Source of the DNA: Spirosoma endbachense
Lineage (GTDB): Bacteria > Bacteroidota > Bacteroidia > Cytophagales > Spirosomataceae
NCBI RefSeq assembly: GCF_010233585.1
Contig: NZ_CP045997.1
Location: 9,086,876-9,150,875, forward strand
DNA: 64,000 bases
Direction: 5' to 3'
Shown: positions 18,289 to 26,573 of the stretch, piece by piece
How positions within the stretch are numbered: position 1 is the first letter of the stretch
Layout: each line of letters begins with the position of its first letter
The notes under the pieces: model-generated
Told to the model about the DNA's origin: nothing
The model's input: only the letters and a program-made list of their open reading frames with translations
The model's database searches: none
Translations under genes and position numbers: made by a program

Positions 18289-19701
18289 GTTCATAACCGA
18301 ACCGGGTGTAGGCAACTTAAGGTCATTATCATCAAATACGATTACCCAGTCTTCTTCGGATGGGGGTGTAATGCCAAACTTATCCCTGGTTTCGGCTACG
18401 CCAATTCTTAACGCTTCGCCAGTGCGGGGATTGAACCAGTGCATATTCATCGGCTTCCCCGACATCTTCTTTATATTCAAATAAATTGTCCGATTACCCT
18501 TTGGAATGTACATAATGTAGCTGCTGTTGTCGGATGCTTTGGCCGCGCAGATATAATCCAGTTCGCCAAAGGTGCCGCGTCCTGATAAGATCACATCATG
18601 CGTTTGATCTGGTACGAGCTTTTCCCATGCTCTGGATTCATAGAGTTTAAAACAAGAAGCCACTTGCTTCATACCCTGAGTGCTCATGAGTGGTTTCCAG
18701 TTCTTGAATGAGAGACTGTAGTTGCCAATTTCACCCGAACTGAAGGAAGTACCTTTACAACCGGTCAAAAATCCCTCATACATTTTTCGTCTGATCCACT
18801 GCGGATTTTCATTGTCGGCATAATGGGGATTATCATGTTCATAACTTAGATCCAATTGCATGATCATCTTACCTTTGTTGTATTGGGCAAGTTCTGCTTT
18901 ATACTGCGGGCCTTTTTCCATCAGGATGGATTCCGTCCATACGTACTCCCCATCAATGTCCATCATCGTTCCCAAAACAGGGTGGTCAGTTGACCAGATA
19001 ACGCCCAGGTTCATATCAAAATGCCCCGACCATAAGTGTTCAGGGTCTTCTGATTTTACACCACGTATCAGGTTATTTTCGTAAGCGAATAATTCACCGT
19101 CGGCATTGTTGTCTCCTCCTGCGACCCACATGATATTTTTAGTACGCTTGTAGCGCTTGCCGACGAACTTTCCGTATTGATGCATCTTCAGCGTATCGTT
19201 GGTTTTGCTTTTTATTTCATCCCACCAACCCTGTGAAGGATCGGTTCGATAGCCGAGATAAACGGGTAAGGCCATAACGAAAAACCCTTTTTGCTCGGCC
19301 AGTTTAAAAAAACGGTCTACATGCTCAAAGTAGAGTTCATCAGGAGTAGAAAAGTCCCATTTAACAGTCAGCGGTGAGATGCCCTGCCAGTAGGGTGGAT
19401 TGCCGCCCATTTGCGTTGGGGCGTTGCTAAGGACCGAGGTCATTACGGTATTAAATCCTTTCAGTTTAAGGCTATCGAGGAAGGCGGCTTCATCCTTTTC
19501 CGAGAGCGCCTGGATTAATCCCCAGGCGGAGAATTCTTTGACCAGAAACGGTTTGTTCTTACTGTCCACCAGGTATCGGTTGTTATCGCTCAGCCGTAAC
19601 GGAAATGACGCTGTGGTTTGCGCCAAAGCATAGCTTTTGTAAAATAGAATGAGGAGAAGGAGGATCGTTGTTTTCGTGAGTGTCATTTTCAGTGATTTCA
19701 A
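18286..19701 (-). CDS. DUF4038 (apiosidase-like, GH140-related) secreted glycosidase
   Basis: 471 residues with a signal peptide (TTILLLLILFYKSYALAQ); an ATG five codons later is an alternative start. The N-terminal DUF4038 signature is present (NNRYLVDSKNKPFLVKEFSAWGL in two halves, LDSLKLKGFNTVMTSV), as are a TIM-barrel core (MWVAGGDNNADG, a candidate catalytic Asp) and the C-terminal 'putative collagen-binding' domain (MHWFNPRTGEALRIG, DWVIVFDD). Some DUF4038 relatives are beta-apiosidases of family GH140. The usual GEPxYE segment reads LDLSYEH, so the second catalytic acid may have changed. The gene precedes SusC on the same strand, suggesting a role in glycan breakdown. Confidence 0.82.
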   Translation of the reverse strand: MKSLKMTLTKTTILLLLILFYKSYALAQTTASFPLRLSDNNRYLVDSKNKPFLVKEFSAWGLIQALSEKDEAAFLDSLKLKGFNTVMTSVLSNAPTQMGGNPPYWQGISPLTVKWDFSTPDELYFEHVDRFFKLAEQKGFFVMALPVYLGYRTDPSQGWWDEIKSKTNDTLKMHQYGKFVGKRYKRTKNIMWVAGGDNNADGELFAYENNLIRGVKSEDPEHLWSGHFDMNLGVIWSTDHPVLGTMMDIDGEYVWTESILMEKGPQYKAELAQYNKGKMIMQLDLSYEHDNPHYADNENPQWIRRKMYEGFLTGCKGTSFSSGEIGNYSLSFKNWKPLMSTQGMKQVASCFKLYESRAWEKLVPDQTHDVILSGRGTFGELDYICAAKASDNSSYIMYIPKGNRTIYLNIKKMSGKPMNMHWFNPRTGEALRIGVAETRDKFGITPPSEEDWVIVFDDNDLKLPTPGSVMN

Positions 19702-20311
19702 GAAGACTTAGATTACTAATTATCAACAATGAATAGCCAGTCCGTTATCTACTTCGCCGTCAGTACTCAATCAACAGAGAAGTAAACGCCCGAGCCAAAA
19801 GACGATTCGTCAGAGGCAAGAAAACGACTGGTTCATCAACTGTATATCATCAAGTAAAAATGGACAAAGTGGGCGGTCGCAAAAGTGGTAAAAATGAGAA
19901 GGACGGCTCAAGACAAACTTTCCACTCTAAGCGGAAAATAATTGTAGCGGAAGTGTTTAGGCTTCTGCTACGCATTGGGAATGCGGAATCGACACTTTCA
20001 CCATGTAGGAGGGCTAGCACATTAATGAGGGATCGCCTGTGCTTGATTCGCCTTTTTGGAAAGTGGGCGAATCGATTTCGTATCAGCACGTAGGGGAATA
20101 CATATACAAGTGTTGGCATACGTACAATATTTGGTCAAGTCGGCAATAGTGTGAGAAGTGACTACTTCTTATTGTTCCGGTGAGGTGATAGTTGAGCAAC
20201 CAGTTTCTTTATCAGCACGGCGTAAGACTACCGAAGGGTAAGTGAAAATAGACTGACTATAAACGTTCATTTTAACTTGGAAAAACTTTTTTAAATGTTC
20301 TTCGAGGTTAT

Positions 20312-20394
20312 AAAAATGTAGCGATTCTTCTATTTATCTAACTATGATGAATAATAGTGTTTGTTGTAAATTTTTGAAAAATGTAGTAATTCTT
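20312..20394. repeat. 18-base direct repeat pair
   Basis: Two copies of AAAAATGTAGYRATTCTT lie at 20312-20329 and 20377-20394, 16 of 18 bases identical with starts 65 bases apart, in the AT-rich non-coding stretch. They could be binding sites or leftovers of duplication; nothing nearby decides this. Confidence 0.4.
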
Positions 20395-20499
20395 ATCACC
20401 GTTTTAGCCCAATTTACCAGTCGGATAGGTCAATTTAGACCCCGATGAGCACCATTCAGTAAATTCAAAACAGATTGGTTAGTGTGGGGTGTTTTACCC

Positions 20500-20540
20500 A
20501 AAAAGAAAAAACGCCCTCAATTCGCTAGAAGAAGGCGTCT
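20500..20540 (-). terminator. weak terminator-like hairpin
   Basis: On the - strand a short ACGCC/GGCGT stem with an 18-base loop is followed by TTTTTTCTTTTT. It lies 266 bases after the end of the SIMPL gene. The five-base-pair stem is weak, so the call is tentative. Confidence 0.3.
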
Positions 20541-20805
20541 TTTACCGGTATTTGAATACAACCTGAATTGAAAAAAGCAATATCTGCGCTATTCTGTCGA
20601 ATTAGCTAGTGCGTCAAAATTGGTAAATAAAAAGAATTAATACAACTTTTTGGGTAAATAATAATTTTTAGCCCAAAGCAGAGCCAACTGACGCAAAACA
20701 GGCTCAGAATAAATAGCCATAAAGTGCCTGATACTCAGGAAAAGAGTTCGTAGACCGGCCTGAAATAGAATGGCAGCAACAGAATAGCTTGGAATGTAAA
20801 CGGGA

Positions 20806-21552
20806 TCAATTCAGTTCATACACAACTTTTACAATGGCAGCGGAGCGAAACGTTTGTTGTATCGTTGCCACTGGTCGCATGGGGTCAGCCAAATAATTAG
20901 TCATGTAGGGGTTTAATGCTGTTGTGCGAATATTGCCAACAGATTCATTTTCTTCGGCCTCACCGATCCTGACAATACGCTTTATTGAACGCGATATGGC
21001 TTTGGCCAGTCGATCGGCTTTTTCTTTTGCATTGGCCACCGCCTGATCAAACAGCCTTAGTTCAATCTCCCGTTGTTTACTGACTGAAAAAACGGTCGAT
21101 AAATCTGTAAATCCATTGGATGCCAGGTGTTGTTGCACATCGGCATAGCGCTTCAGATCATCGAATTTGACCGAAACTCGCTGATATCCTTTGAATTTTT
21201 CGGTTGGTTGCCCCATTCCACCCCCGCCCATTGAATAGTCACGCTCCTTTCGCACCAATAGCTGAAGAATATGCAGGTCTTTGGTCGGCACTTTTAATTC
21301 AGTCAACATGGCCACGAGTCGCTCGCGGGCTCCTTTATGTTGTTCGTAGACCAGGGTTATGTCTTTTTCATCCGTATAGGATAAATTGACAGTGAGAGTG
21401 GCCTGATCGGCAGGCACTTCTTCTACGGCCTCTCCAAGTACAATTAAATGATTATCTGTCGACTGTGCCCCGGAATTATAAATAGAGCAGAAGCCAAAAA
21501 CAAGAAACAGCAGGACTGACGTCAGCCTGCAATGAGTAAAGTTACTGGACAT
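20806..21552 (-). CDS. SIMPL-domain (DUF541) periplasmic protein
   Basis: 248 residues. A signal peptide (LTSVLLFLVFGFCSIYNSGAQ) is followed by the SIMPL/DUF541 domain: GEAVEEVPADQATLTVNLSY at its start, the central KFKGYQRVSVKFDDLKRYADVQQHL, and the helix AVANAKEKADRLAKAI. Proteins of this family (e.g. E. coli YggE) form ring-like oligomers in the periplasm and are tied to oxidative stress and envelope homeostasis; no enzymatic activity is known. It is preceded (37 bases) by the cation efflux gene on the same strand, so the two may share a transcript. Confidence 0.88.
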   Translation of the reverse strand: MSSNFTHCRLTSVLLFLVFGFCSIYNSGAQSTDNHLIVLGEAVEEVPADQATLTVNLSYTDEKDITLVYEQHKGARERLVAMLTELKVPTKDLHILQLLVRKERDYSMGGGGMGQPTEKFKGYQRVSVKFDDLKRYADVQQHLASNGFTDLSTVFSVSKQREIELRLFDQAVANAKEKADRLAKAISRSIKRIVRIGEAEENESVGNIRTTALNPYMTNYLADPMRPVATIQQTFRSAAIVKVVYELN

Positions 21553-21589
21553 GGTCGGTGGGTATTTAGCTTAATTTATCGGTTACAAG

Positions 21590-22600
21590 TTAACTATTGG
21601 GGACTTCTATTGACACAAAGTGCTTCTGATTGAGTGGTAGGTTATCGGCAGTCCATTCAACGTCGTTAACAAAGGCGAATGCCCGAACAGGACAATTGGC
21701 AACCCGGCAATAATGGCAGCATTCATTAACACAGGGGTCTGTATGCACAAAAATTTCGACCTCGCCCAGGAAGCCATCCTTAAGCGTATTTTCGAAATGA
21801 TGTACTTCATCGTGTACCTGATTCAATTCCCAATAATAGGGTAATGTGAGGTGGCAGTCAATATGCAGATCGGCTCCGTATTTCTGCACCCTCAGGTTAT
21901 GGACATCAATCCAGTTCGAGTCTTTATTGTCGTTTAATAGGGTCACGACGCGGTCGAGTGTAGGCGCGTCGGTTTCATCCATCAGACGAGCCACCGACAA
22001 ACGGATAAGCTGAAAACCGTTGTAAATAATAACGAACGACAGGAGCAGCGAAAGGGCGCTGTCGATCCAGTGTTTACCCGTCAGAACAACCAGTGCTACA
22101 CCGACCATAACGGCAATACTACTGAATGTATCCGTCAGTAAATGGCGACCATCGGCGGTTAGAGCTAGTGAGTCGGTTTGTTTCCCCGACCGAATAAGCA
22201 TCCAGCCCACAAATGCATTGGCAATGGCCGTTAAGCCGATTAGAGCGAAGCCCAGATCGAGATTTGTGAGGACTTTAGGCTCGTAAAAACTAAGAATTGA
22301 CTGCCAGATTATGACCAGACCAGCCGACAGAATCATTGCGCCCTCGAAGCCCGAAGACAAAAATTCTATTTTCCCATGACCATACGGGTGGTTCTGATCG
22401 CGGGGTTGTCCCGCCAGATAAATGCTATAAAAAGCGAACCCGCTGGCTAAAACATTGACGATTGATTCGACCGCATCGCTGAGAATAGCAGTCGAATAGG
22501 TCAAAAAATAAGCCGTGAATTTAAGAATCAGCAGGACAATGCTTAGTCCCAGTGAGACGCTCATCCAGCGGTATTTAGTACGTTGAGTGGCGCTCATCAA
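21590..22600 (-). CDS. cation diffusion facilitator (CDF) family transporter
   Basis: 336 residues; an ATG one codon later (22597) is equally possible. Five to six transmembrane helices are visible, with the family's site-A region LSDAVESIVN in helix 2, HPYGHGKIE in the loop and the HxxxD site HLLTD in helix 5, then a cytoplasmic cation-efflux domain (IDVHNLRVQKYGADLHIDCHLTL). The C-terminal tail is rich in Cys (PCVNECCHYCRVANC), a probable extra metal site. Export of Zn2+, Fe2+ or another divalent ion in exchange for protons is expected. A TAnnTTTG-type -7 box lies 26 bases upstream of the start. Confidence 0.93.
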   Translation of the reverse strand: MMSATQRTKYRWMSVSLGLSIVLLILKFTAYFLTYSTAILSDAVESIVNVLASGFAFYSIYLAGQPRDQNHPYGHGKIEFLSSGFEGAMILSAGLVIIWQSILSFYEPKVLTNLDLGFALIGLTAIANAFVGWMLIRSGKQTDSLALTADGRHLLTDTFSSIAVMVGVALVVLTGKHWIDSALSLLLSFVIIYNGFQLIRLSVARLMDETDAPTLDRVVTLLNDNKDSNWIDVHNLRVQKYGADLHIDCHLTLPYYWELNQVHDEVHHFENTLKDGFLGEVEIFVHTDPCVNECCHYCRVANCPVRAFAFVNDVEWTADNLPLNQKHFVSIEVPNS

Positions 22601-22626
22601 GTGTTACGGAATGTTGTTAGAAACCA

Positions 22627-22634
22627 CAAAGGTA
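22627..22634 (-). promoter_or_regulatory. -7 promoter box for the CDF transporter
   Basis: On the - strand the sequence reads TACCTTTG, an exact match to the Bacteroidota -7 consensus TAnnTTTG, 26 bases upstream of the CDF start. No clear -33 TTTG partner is seen. A less perfect TACTTTCG (22657-22664) on the + strand sits just before the NUDIX start. Confidence 0.5.
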
Positions 22635-22669
22635 ATATTCGTAGCTGTATTGTTCGTACTTTCGTGTGC

Positions 22670-23218
22670 ATGAACGAGACAGAAAACCCCTGGCAGACGC
22701 TGGAATCGTCGGTTAAATACGAAAATCCATGGCTGTCGATCAGACACGAAGACGTCATAACCCCCGCTGGCACACCTGGTATTTATGGGGTAGTTAGTTT
22801 TAAAAATAAAGCAGTAGGCGTTATTCCAATCGATGCCGATGGAAATACATATCTGGTTGGCCAGTATCGGTATCCACTAAACGAGTACTCATGGGAGATT
22901 CCGGAAGGTGGATCACCATTGGGTACCGATCCACTCGAATCGGCCAAGCGGGAGCTTCGCGAAGAAACGGGGCTCGAAGCCCGTCAGTGGACCAAAATTG
23001 CCCGAATCCATACGTCTAATTCGGCGACCGATGAAGAGGGTTTTCTCTATATAGCAGAAGATCTGGTTCAGGGCAATCATGAGCCTGAAGAGACCGAAGA
23101 ACTGCGTGTCTGGAAACTGCCTTTGGCCGAGGCTGTAGATATGGCAGTGACGAGTCGAATTACCGATTCGCTCAGTGTCAGTGGCCTGTTAATTGTAGCC
23201 CGATTGAGAGGAATCTAA
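22670..23218 (+). CDS. NUDIX hydrolase, ADP-ribose pyrophosphatase-like
   Basis: 182 residues from ATG 22670; the frame is open from 22583 but that part overlaps the divergent CDF gene and is unlike NUDIX. The NUDIX box spans residues 80-102 (ending RELREETGL), giving the metal-binding Glu residues. The EIPEGG just before it and the GVIPIDADGNTYLVGQYRYPL segment match ADP-ribose/NDP-sugar pyrophosphatases. The consensus Glu seven residues before RE is Thr86, a mild departure. Cleavage of ADP-ribose or similar nucleoside diphosphates in the cytoplasm is expected. Confidence 0.92.
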   Translation: MNETENPWQTLESSVKYENPWLSIRHEDVITPAGTPGIYGVVSFKNKAVGVIPIDADGNTYLVGQYRYPLNEYSWEIPEGGSPLGTDPLESAKRELREETGLEARQWTKIARIHTSNSATDEEGFLYIAEDLVQGNHEPEETEELRVWKLPLAEAVDMAVTSRITDSLSVSGLLIVARLRGI

Positions 23219-23226
23219 ACACCAGT

Positions 23227-23318
23227 TATGGTTTATAGTTTACGGTTTATAGTTTGTGGTGAAATCAGCACCTTTAGCCGAAAATCCATAAACCATAAAT
23301 AATACACCATAAACCAGA
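23227..23318. repeat. word-like intergenic repeat (GGTTTATAGTTT)
   Basis: The gap between the NUDIX and LysE genes holds two direct copies of GGTTTATAGTTT on the left (23230-23255) and two inverted, looser copies (CCATAAACCATAAAT, CACCATAAACCA) on the right. The arrangement forms an imperfect hairpin. Similar repeated-word spacers occur at 25575, 26450 and 52085 in this window. Confidence 0.6.
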
Positions 23319-23320
23319 CC

Positions 23321-23965
23321 TTGCTTGTGTTTTTACCTATTCTTTTTGGTTTTTTAGTCGGCGTTGCGCTTTGTTTGACCTTTGGAACAGTGTTTTTTGC
23401 CCTGATTCAAAATAGTGTTGACAATGGATTTCGGTCGGGGCTAAAAATAGTTTTCGGGGTTATCACGGGCGATACACTCTTCGTACTGGCTGCACTACTT
23501 GGTACGGCATTTATCCCCAAAGTTCAGGGCTTTGAAAATCTGATGGCCATTGTCGGGGTTTTATTCCTAACAGCCATGGGTCTGGTCAATATTTTTAAAG
23601 GAACACCCCGGCTGGCGTATCCAAAAACCCGCTTTGGCAATTTTGTTTACTATTTTACTACGGGTTTTTTCCTGAATGCGCTCAATCCGGTCAACTTTGT
23701 ATCGTGGGTAGCCATTGTGGCCTACATTCGTTCACACCTGCATTACACCATGGCTCAGCAATATGGATTCATGATTGCCGCTCTAGTGGGCGTTTTTGTG
23801 ACCGAATCAGCACTGGCCTATTATGCTAACCGACTTAAGCGGCTTTTTACCCCTCGAGTCGTATTGATTTTCAACCGTACTACGGGTGTAGTCTTTCTCA
23901 TTGGAGCTGCAAATATTGCCTATAATCGGCTGCTTGAGCCGTTATCGAAAGCGATGAACTGGTAG
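23321..23965 (+). CDS. LysE-family translocator
   Basis: 214 residues; the start is TTG 23321 or GTG 23327, since no ATG lies near the first helix. About six transmembrane helices are visible (FLPILFGFLVGVALCLTFGTVFF, LMAIVGVLFLTAMGLVNIF, YFTTGFFLNALNPVNFVSWVAIV, FMIAALVGVFVTESALAYYA, FLIGAANIAYNRLL). The GFFLNALNPVNFVSW motif is characteristic of the LysE/RhtB family, which exports amino acids or related metabolites across the inner membrane. The substrate is unknown. Confidence 0.85.
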   Translation: MLVFLPILFGFLVGVALCLTFGTVFFALIQNSVDNGFRSGLKIVFGVITGDTLFVLAALLGTAFIPKVQGFENLMAIVGVLFLTAMGLVNIFKGTPRLAYPKTRFGNFVYYFTTGFFLNALNPVNFVSWVAIVAYIRSHLHYTMAQQYGFMIAALVGVFVTESALAYYANRLKRLFTPRVVLIFNRTTGVVFLIGAANIAYNRLLEPLSKAMNW

Positions 23966-24019
23966 GAAACGGGATGATTGAGAAAGGCACTGTCACGAAA
24001 TAACAGTTCCTGGCCTATG

Positions 24020-25564
24020 TTAGACGTTCTTCAGAAAACTTTCCCACTCACCAATCAGGTTCTTTTTCAGAACGCGCGGAAACTTGTTCTGACCGCCCAT
24101 TTTTCCTCTTGATGCCATCCAGCTATAAAAGGTTTTAGCGGGTAATACCGTAACGGTTATTTCTTTTAGGGCGTGCCGACGCTCAACGGCGTAATCATCG
24201 TTAAGTTCCTTTAGCTTCGCGTCGATTCGGTCGCGGAGGTCGCTGGCATCTACGCTATCATCAGTACCCACGTACCAGTGATGAGCAAACAAAGTGTCGT
24301 GAGAGACGCCCGCAACGGTAAATTCCCGAATGGAAATGCCCATTTCCTGCGAAACCAGCTCAATGGCTTTATTCATATTGTCGACAGATAAATGTTCGCC
24401 ACACAAACTCAGGAAGTGCTTTGTACGGCCCGTAATGACAATTTCTGACCGCTTTTTACTGACAAACCGGATTGTATCACCAATTAAATAACGCCAGGCT
24501 CCCGAACAGGTAGAAATCAACAAAGCGTATTCTTTGCCTTCGTCCACTTCATCGATCATCAGCGTTTGGGGATTCGCAACCAGTTCGCCGTCGGACGTGA
24601 AGTTCTGCTCATTGAACGGAATGAATTCAAAAAACAACCCATTGTTGAGCACTAACTGCATGCCTTCGGCATTGGGATGAGTTTGATAGGCGATGAATCC
24701 TTCAGAGGCCAGATAGGTTTCTATGTAGGTGATCGGGTGGGCCAGCAGTTTCTCAAAGCCTTTCCGATACGGTTCGAACGAAACCCCGCCGTGGCAGAAA
24801 ACCATTAGATTCGGCCAGACATCATGAATGGTTTTGGCATTATAGCGGGCGATGATCTTCTCCATCAGCAACTGAATCCAGGCCGGAACACCAACGATAT
24901 AGCCGATATCCCAACTACCTGCCTGCTCAGTTATTTCATCCAGTTTAAGCGCCCAATCCCGTTCCTGCGCAATCTCCCGGCCGGGTTTGTAGAACCGTTG
25001 AAACCAGAACGGGATCTGGCTGGCTGTAATACCGCTCAAATCGCCTTCGAAGTGCCCTTCGCGTGCGTTCAGATTTGTACTGCCGCCCAGCATCAGATAA
25101 CCTTTTTCGTAAAGCGTTGAGGGAAGGTTCTGATAGCGGCCAAGCGTCAGAATCTGGCGGATACTGGAACGCTGAATGGCTTTAGACATCGATTTGGTCA
25201 CAGGAATGTATTTCGATGCTGCTTCTGATGTGCCGGAACTGAGCGCAAAATATTTGACGCGCCCTGGCCAGGCTATGTCTTTTTCGCCCGCCAGTGAACG
25301 TTTCCACCAGCCGTCGAACATGGAGTTGTAATCATGAATGGGAACGGTCTGTTTGAATTTTTCGTAAAACTCCCGTGGTGTTCCAAACTCAGTCGAACTG
25401 AGCAGCTCTTCGAAGTGGTAGGTTGTGCCAAACTCCGTAAACCGTGCTTTGCTGATGAGTTTGCGAAAGGCTTTGCGTTGCTGCTTAAACGCGGTCATTT
25501 TTCGCAGCCTGACGGCATTCGTTAACCGAATACCGTTTTTGAGCATACTGCCTAGTAGAGCCAT
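24020..25564 (-). CDS. GH3 auxin-responsive promoter family protein
   Basis: 514 residues. It matches the bacterial GH3 family of the acyl-adenylate-forming superfamily: FALSSGTSEAASKYIPVT (phosphate-binding loop region), YIETYLASEGFIAYQ, YALLISTCSGAWRYLIGDTIRFVSK and the C-terminal FPRVLKKNLIGEWESFL. Plant GH3 enzymes couple amino acids to acids such as jasmonate or auxin; the bacterial members' substrates are unknown. It is cytoplasmic. The SurE gene lies upstream on the same strand, separated by 105 bases containing a word-like repeat. Confidence 0.93.
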   Translation of the reverse strand: MALLGSMLKNGIRLTNAVRLRKMTAFKQQRKAFRKLISKARFTEFGTTYHFEELLSSTEFGTPREFYEKFKQTVPIHDYNSMFDGWWKRSLAGEKDIAWPGRVKYFALSSGTSEAASKYIPVTKSMSKAIQRSSIRQILTLGRYQNLPSTLYEKGYLMLGGSTNLNAREGHFEGDLSGITASQIPFWFQRFYKPGREIAQERDWALKLDEITEQAGSWDIGYIVGVPAWIQLLMEKIIARYNAKTIHDVWPNLMVFCHGGVSFEPYRKGFEKLLAHPITYIETYLASEGFIAYQTHPNAEGMQLVLNNGLFFEFIPFNEQNFTSDGELVANPQTLMIDEVDEGKEYALLISTCSGAWRYLIGDTIRFVSKKRSEIVITGRTKHFLSLCGEHLSVDNMNKAIELVSQEMGISIREFTVAGVSHDTLFAHHWYVGTDDSVDASDLRDRIDAKLKELNDDYAVERRHALKEITVTVLPAKTFYSWMASRGKMGGQNKFPRVLKKNLIGEWESFLKNV

Positions 25565-25569
25565 AATGA

Positions 25570-25660
25570 TTGTCCGTTTTCCGTTTTCCGTTTAAAGTTC
25601 AGTGGCAAACGCAAAGGCTGTTGATGTCATACCCTTGTTCAGCCAACTATAAACGAAAAC
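25570..25660. repeat. word-like intergenic repeat (CCGTTTTCCGTTT)
   Basis: The gap upstream of the GH3 gene holds three runs of CCGTTTT(C) (25572-25592) followed by AAAGTTCAG, and near 25644-25662 an imperfect inverted copy ACTATAAACGAAAACTGAA. It is of the same repeated-word type as the spacer at 23227. Confidence 0.45.
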
Positions 25661-25669
25661 TGAAAGCAA

Positions 25670-26446
25670 TTAAAGGTTCCAGTTTTTTAGTTCATCCAAC
25701 ATGCCATATGATGTCAGGTCATAATGACAGGGTACAACAGACGTATAGTTCTGAGAAAGAGCATATTCGTCAGTATCTTCGGCATGAGCGTCGAAATTAA
25801 CGAAATCCCCCGCCAGCCAGAAATACCGTCGACCGTGTGGGTCGCGCCGTTCATCGAACACTTCCTGCCATTTCGCATTGGCCTGGCGACAGATCCGAAT
25901 GCCTTTCAAGGGTTCAGCGGCTTTGGCCGGGAAATTGACATTCAGTGCTGTTCCGCGCTGAAGGCCACGTTCCAGCACCATACGGACAATGCTCAGGATA
26001 TGCTCATGTGCATGCGAAAAATCAGCCTTGCTCGTAAAGTCGCCCAGCGAGAAGCCAATGGCCGGTATCCCTTCGATAGCCGCTTCAATGGCCGCCGACA
26101 TCGTGCCTGAATACAGAATACTGATCGATGAATTACTGCCATGATTGATACCACTGACAACCAGATCGGGCGAGCGGTCTTTCAGAACATGATGTTTGGC
26201 CAGCTTAACGCAGTCGGCCGGAGTGCCCGAACATTCATAGGCCGGAACATCGCCAAAGATATCGGAAGGGTAAAGCCGAATCGGATTAGAAATCGTGATG
26301 GCATGCCCCATCCCCGACTGAGGGCTGTTCGGGGCAACCACGACCACCGAACCTACTTGTTTCATCAATTCAACGAGTGTCCGAATGCCATGGGATGTGA
26401 TGCCATCGTCGTTCGTTATTAAAATCAGGGGCTTTTGCTCGGCCAT
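25670..26446 (-). CDS. surE: 5'/3'-nucleotidase SurE
   Basis: 258 residues, the family's usual length. The metal-binding start LILITNDDGITSHGI (Asp13, Asp14), NSPQSGMGHAITI (metal Ser), the CSGTPADCVKLA segment and DLVVSGINHGSN (metal Asn) are all intact. SurE is a cytoplasmic divalent-metal phosphatase that removes phosphate from nucleoside 5'- or 3'-monophosphates and short polyphosphates. It is divergent from the GNAT gene and upstream of the GH3 gene. Confidence 0.97.
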   Translation of the reverse strand: MAEQKPLILITNDDGITSHGIRTLVELMKQVGSVVVVAPNSPQSGMGHAITISNPIRLYPSDIFGDVPAYECSGTPADCVKLAKHHVLKDRSPDLVVSGINHGSNSSISILYSGTMSAAIEAAIEGIPAIGFSLGDFTSKADFSHAHEHILSIVRMVLERGLQRGTALNVNFPAKAAEPLKGIRICRQANAKWQEVFDERRDPHGRRYFWLAGDFVNFDAHAEDTDEYALSQNYTSVVPCHYDLTSYGMLDELKNWNL

Positions 26447-26447
26447 A

Positions 26448-26485
26448 AAAAGTCAATAGTCATCAGTCGTCAGTCAATAAATGAT
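26448..26485. repeat. word-like intergenic repeat (AGTC words)
   Basis: Just upstream of the SurE start the short words AGTCAATA, AGTCATC, AGTCGTC and AGTCAATAA follow one another (26451-26480). This resembles the other repeated-word spacers of the window and may be neutral low-complexity DNA. Confidence 0.35.
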
Positions 26486-26537
26486 TGTTGAAGCAGGATA
26501 CTCGTTGCCTGCAACGGATGCCTATTGGCTGACTTAC

Positions 26538-26545
26538 TATATTTG
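26538..26545 (+). promoter_or_regulatory. -7 promoter box for the GNAT-GT2 operon
   Basis: TATATTTG is an exact match to the Bacteroidota -7 consensus TAnnTTTG and lies 28 bases upstream of the GTG start of the GNAT gene. No convincing -33 TTTG is placed at the normal distance. Confidence 0.5.
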
Positions 26546-26573
26546 TTGCAAAACTACGTAAATACGACTGAAC

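Larger units (their letters stand above)
19702..20805. other. long stretch without a recognisable gene
   Basis: 1104 bases between the starts/ends of the DUF4038 and SIMPL genes. The longest frames (77-89 codons near 19850-20119) show no family features and overlap on opposite strands, so I do not call them. The region becomes AT-rich after 20220 and includes an 18-base imperfect direct repeat (20312-20329 and 20377-20394) and a weak terminator-like hairpin near 20511-20538. Confidence 0.5.

Noticed and set aside
19850..20119. An 89-codon - strand frame and a 77-codon + strand frame in the gene-free stretch
   Set aside because: They overlap on opposite strands and show no family features, no conserved-looking pattern and no suitable context.
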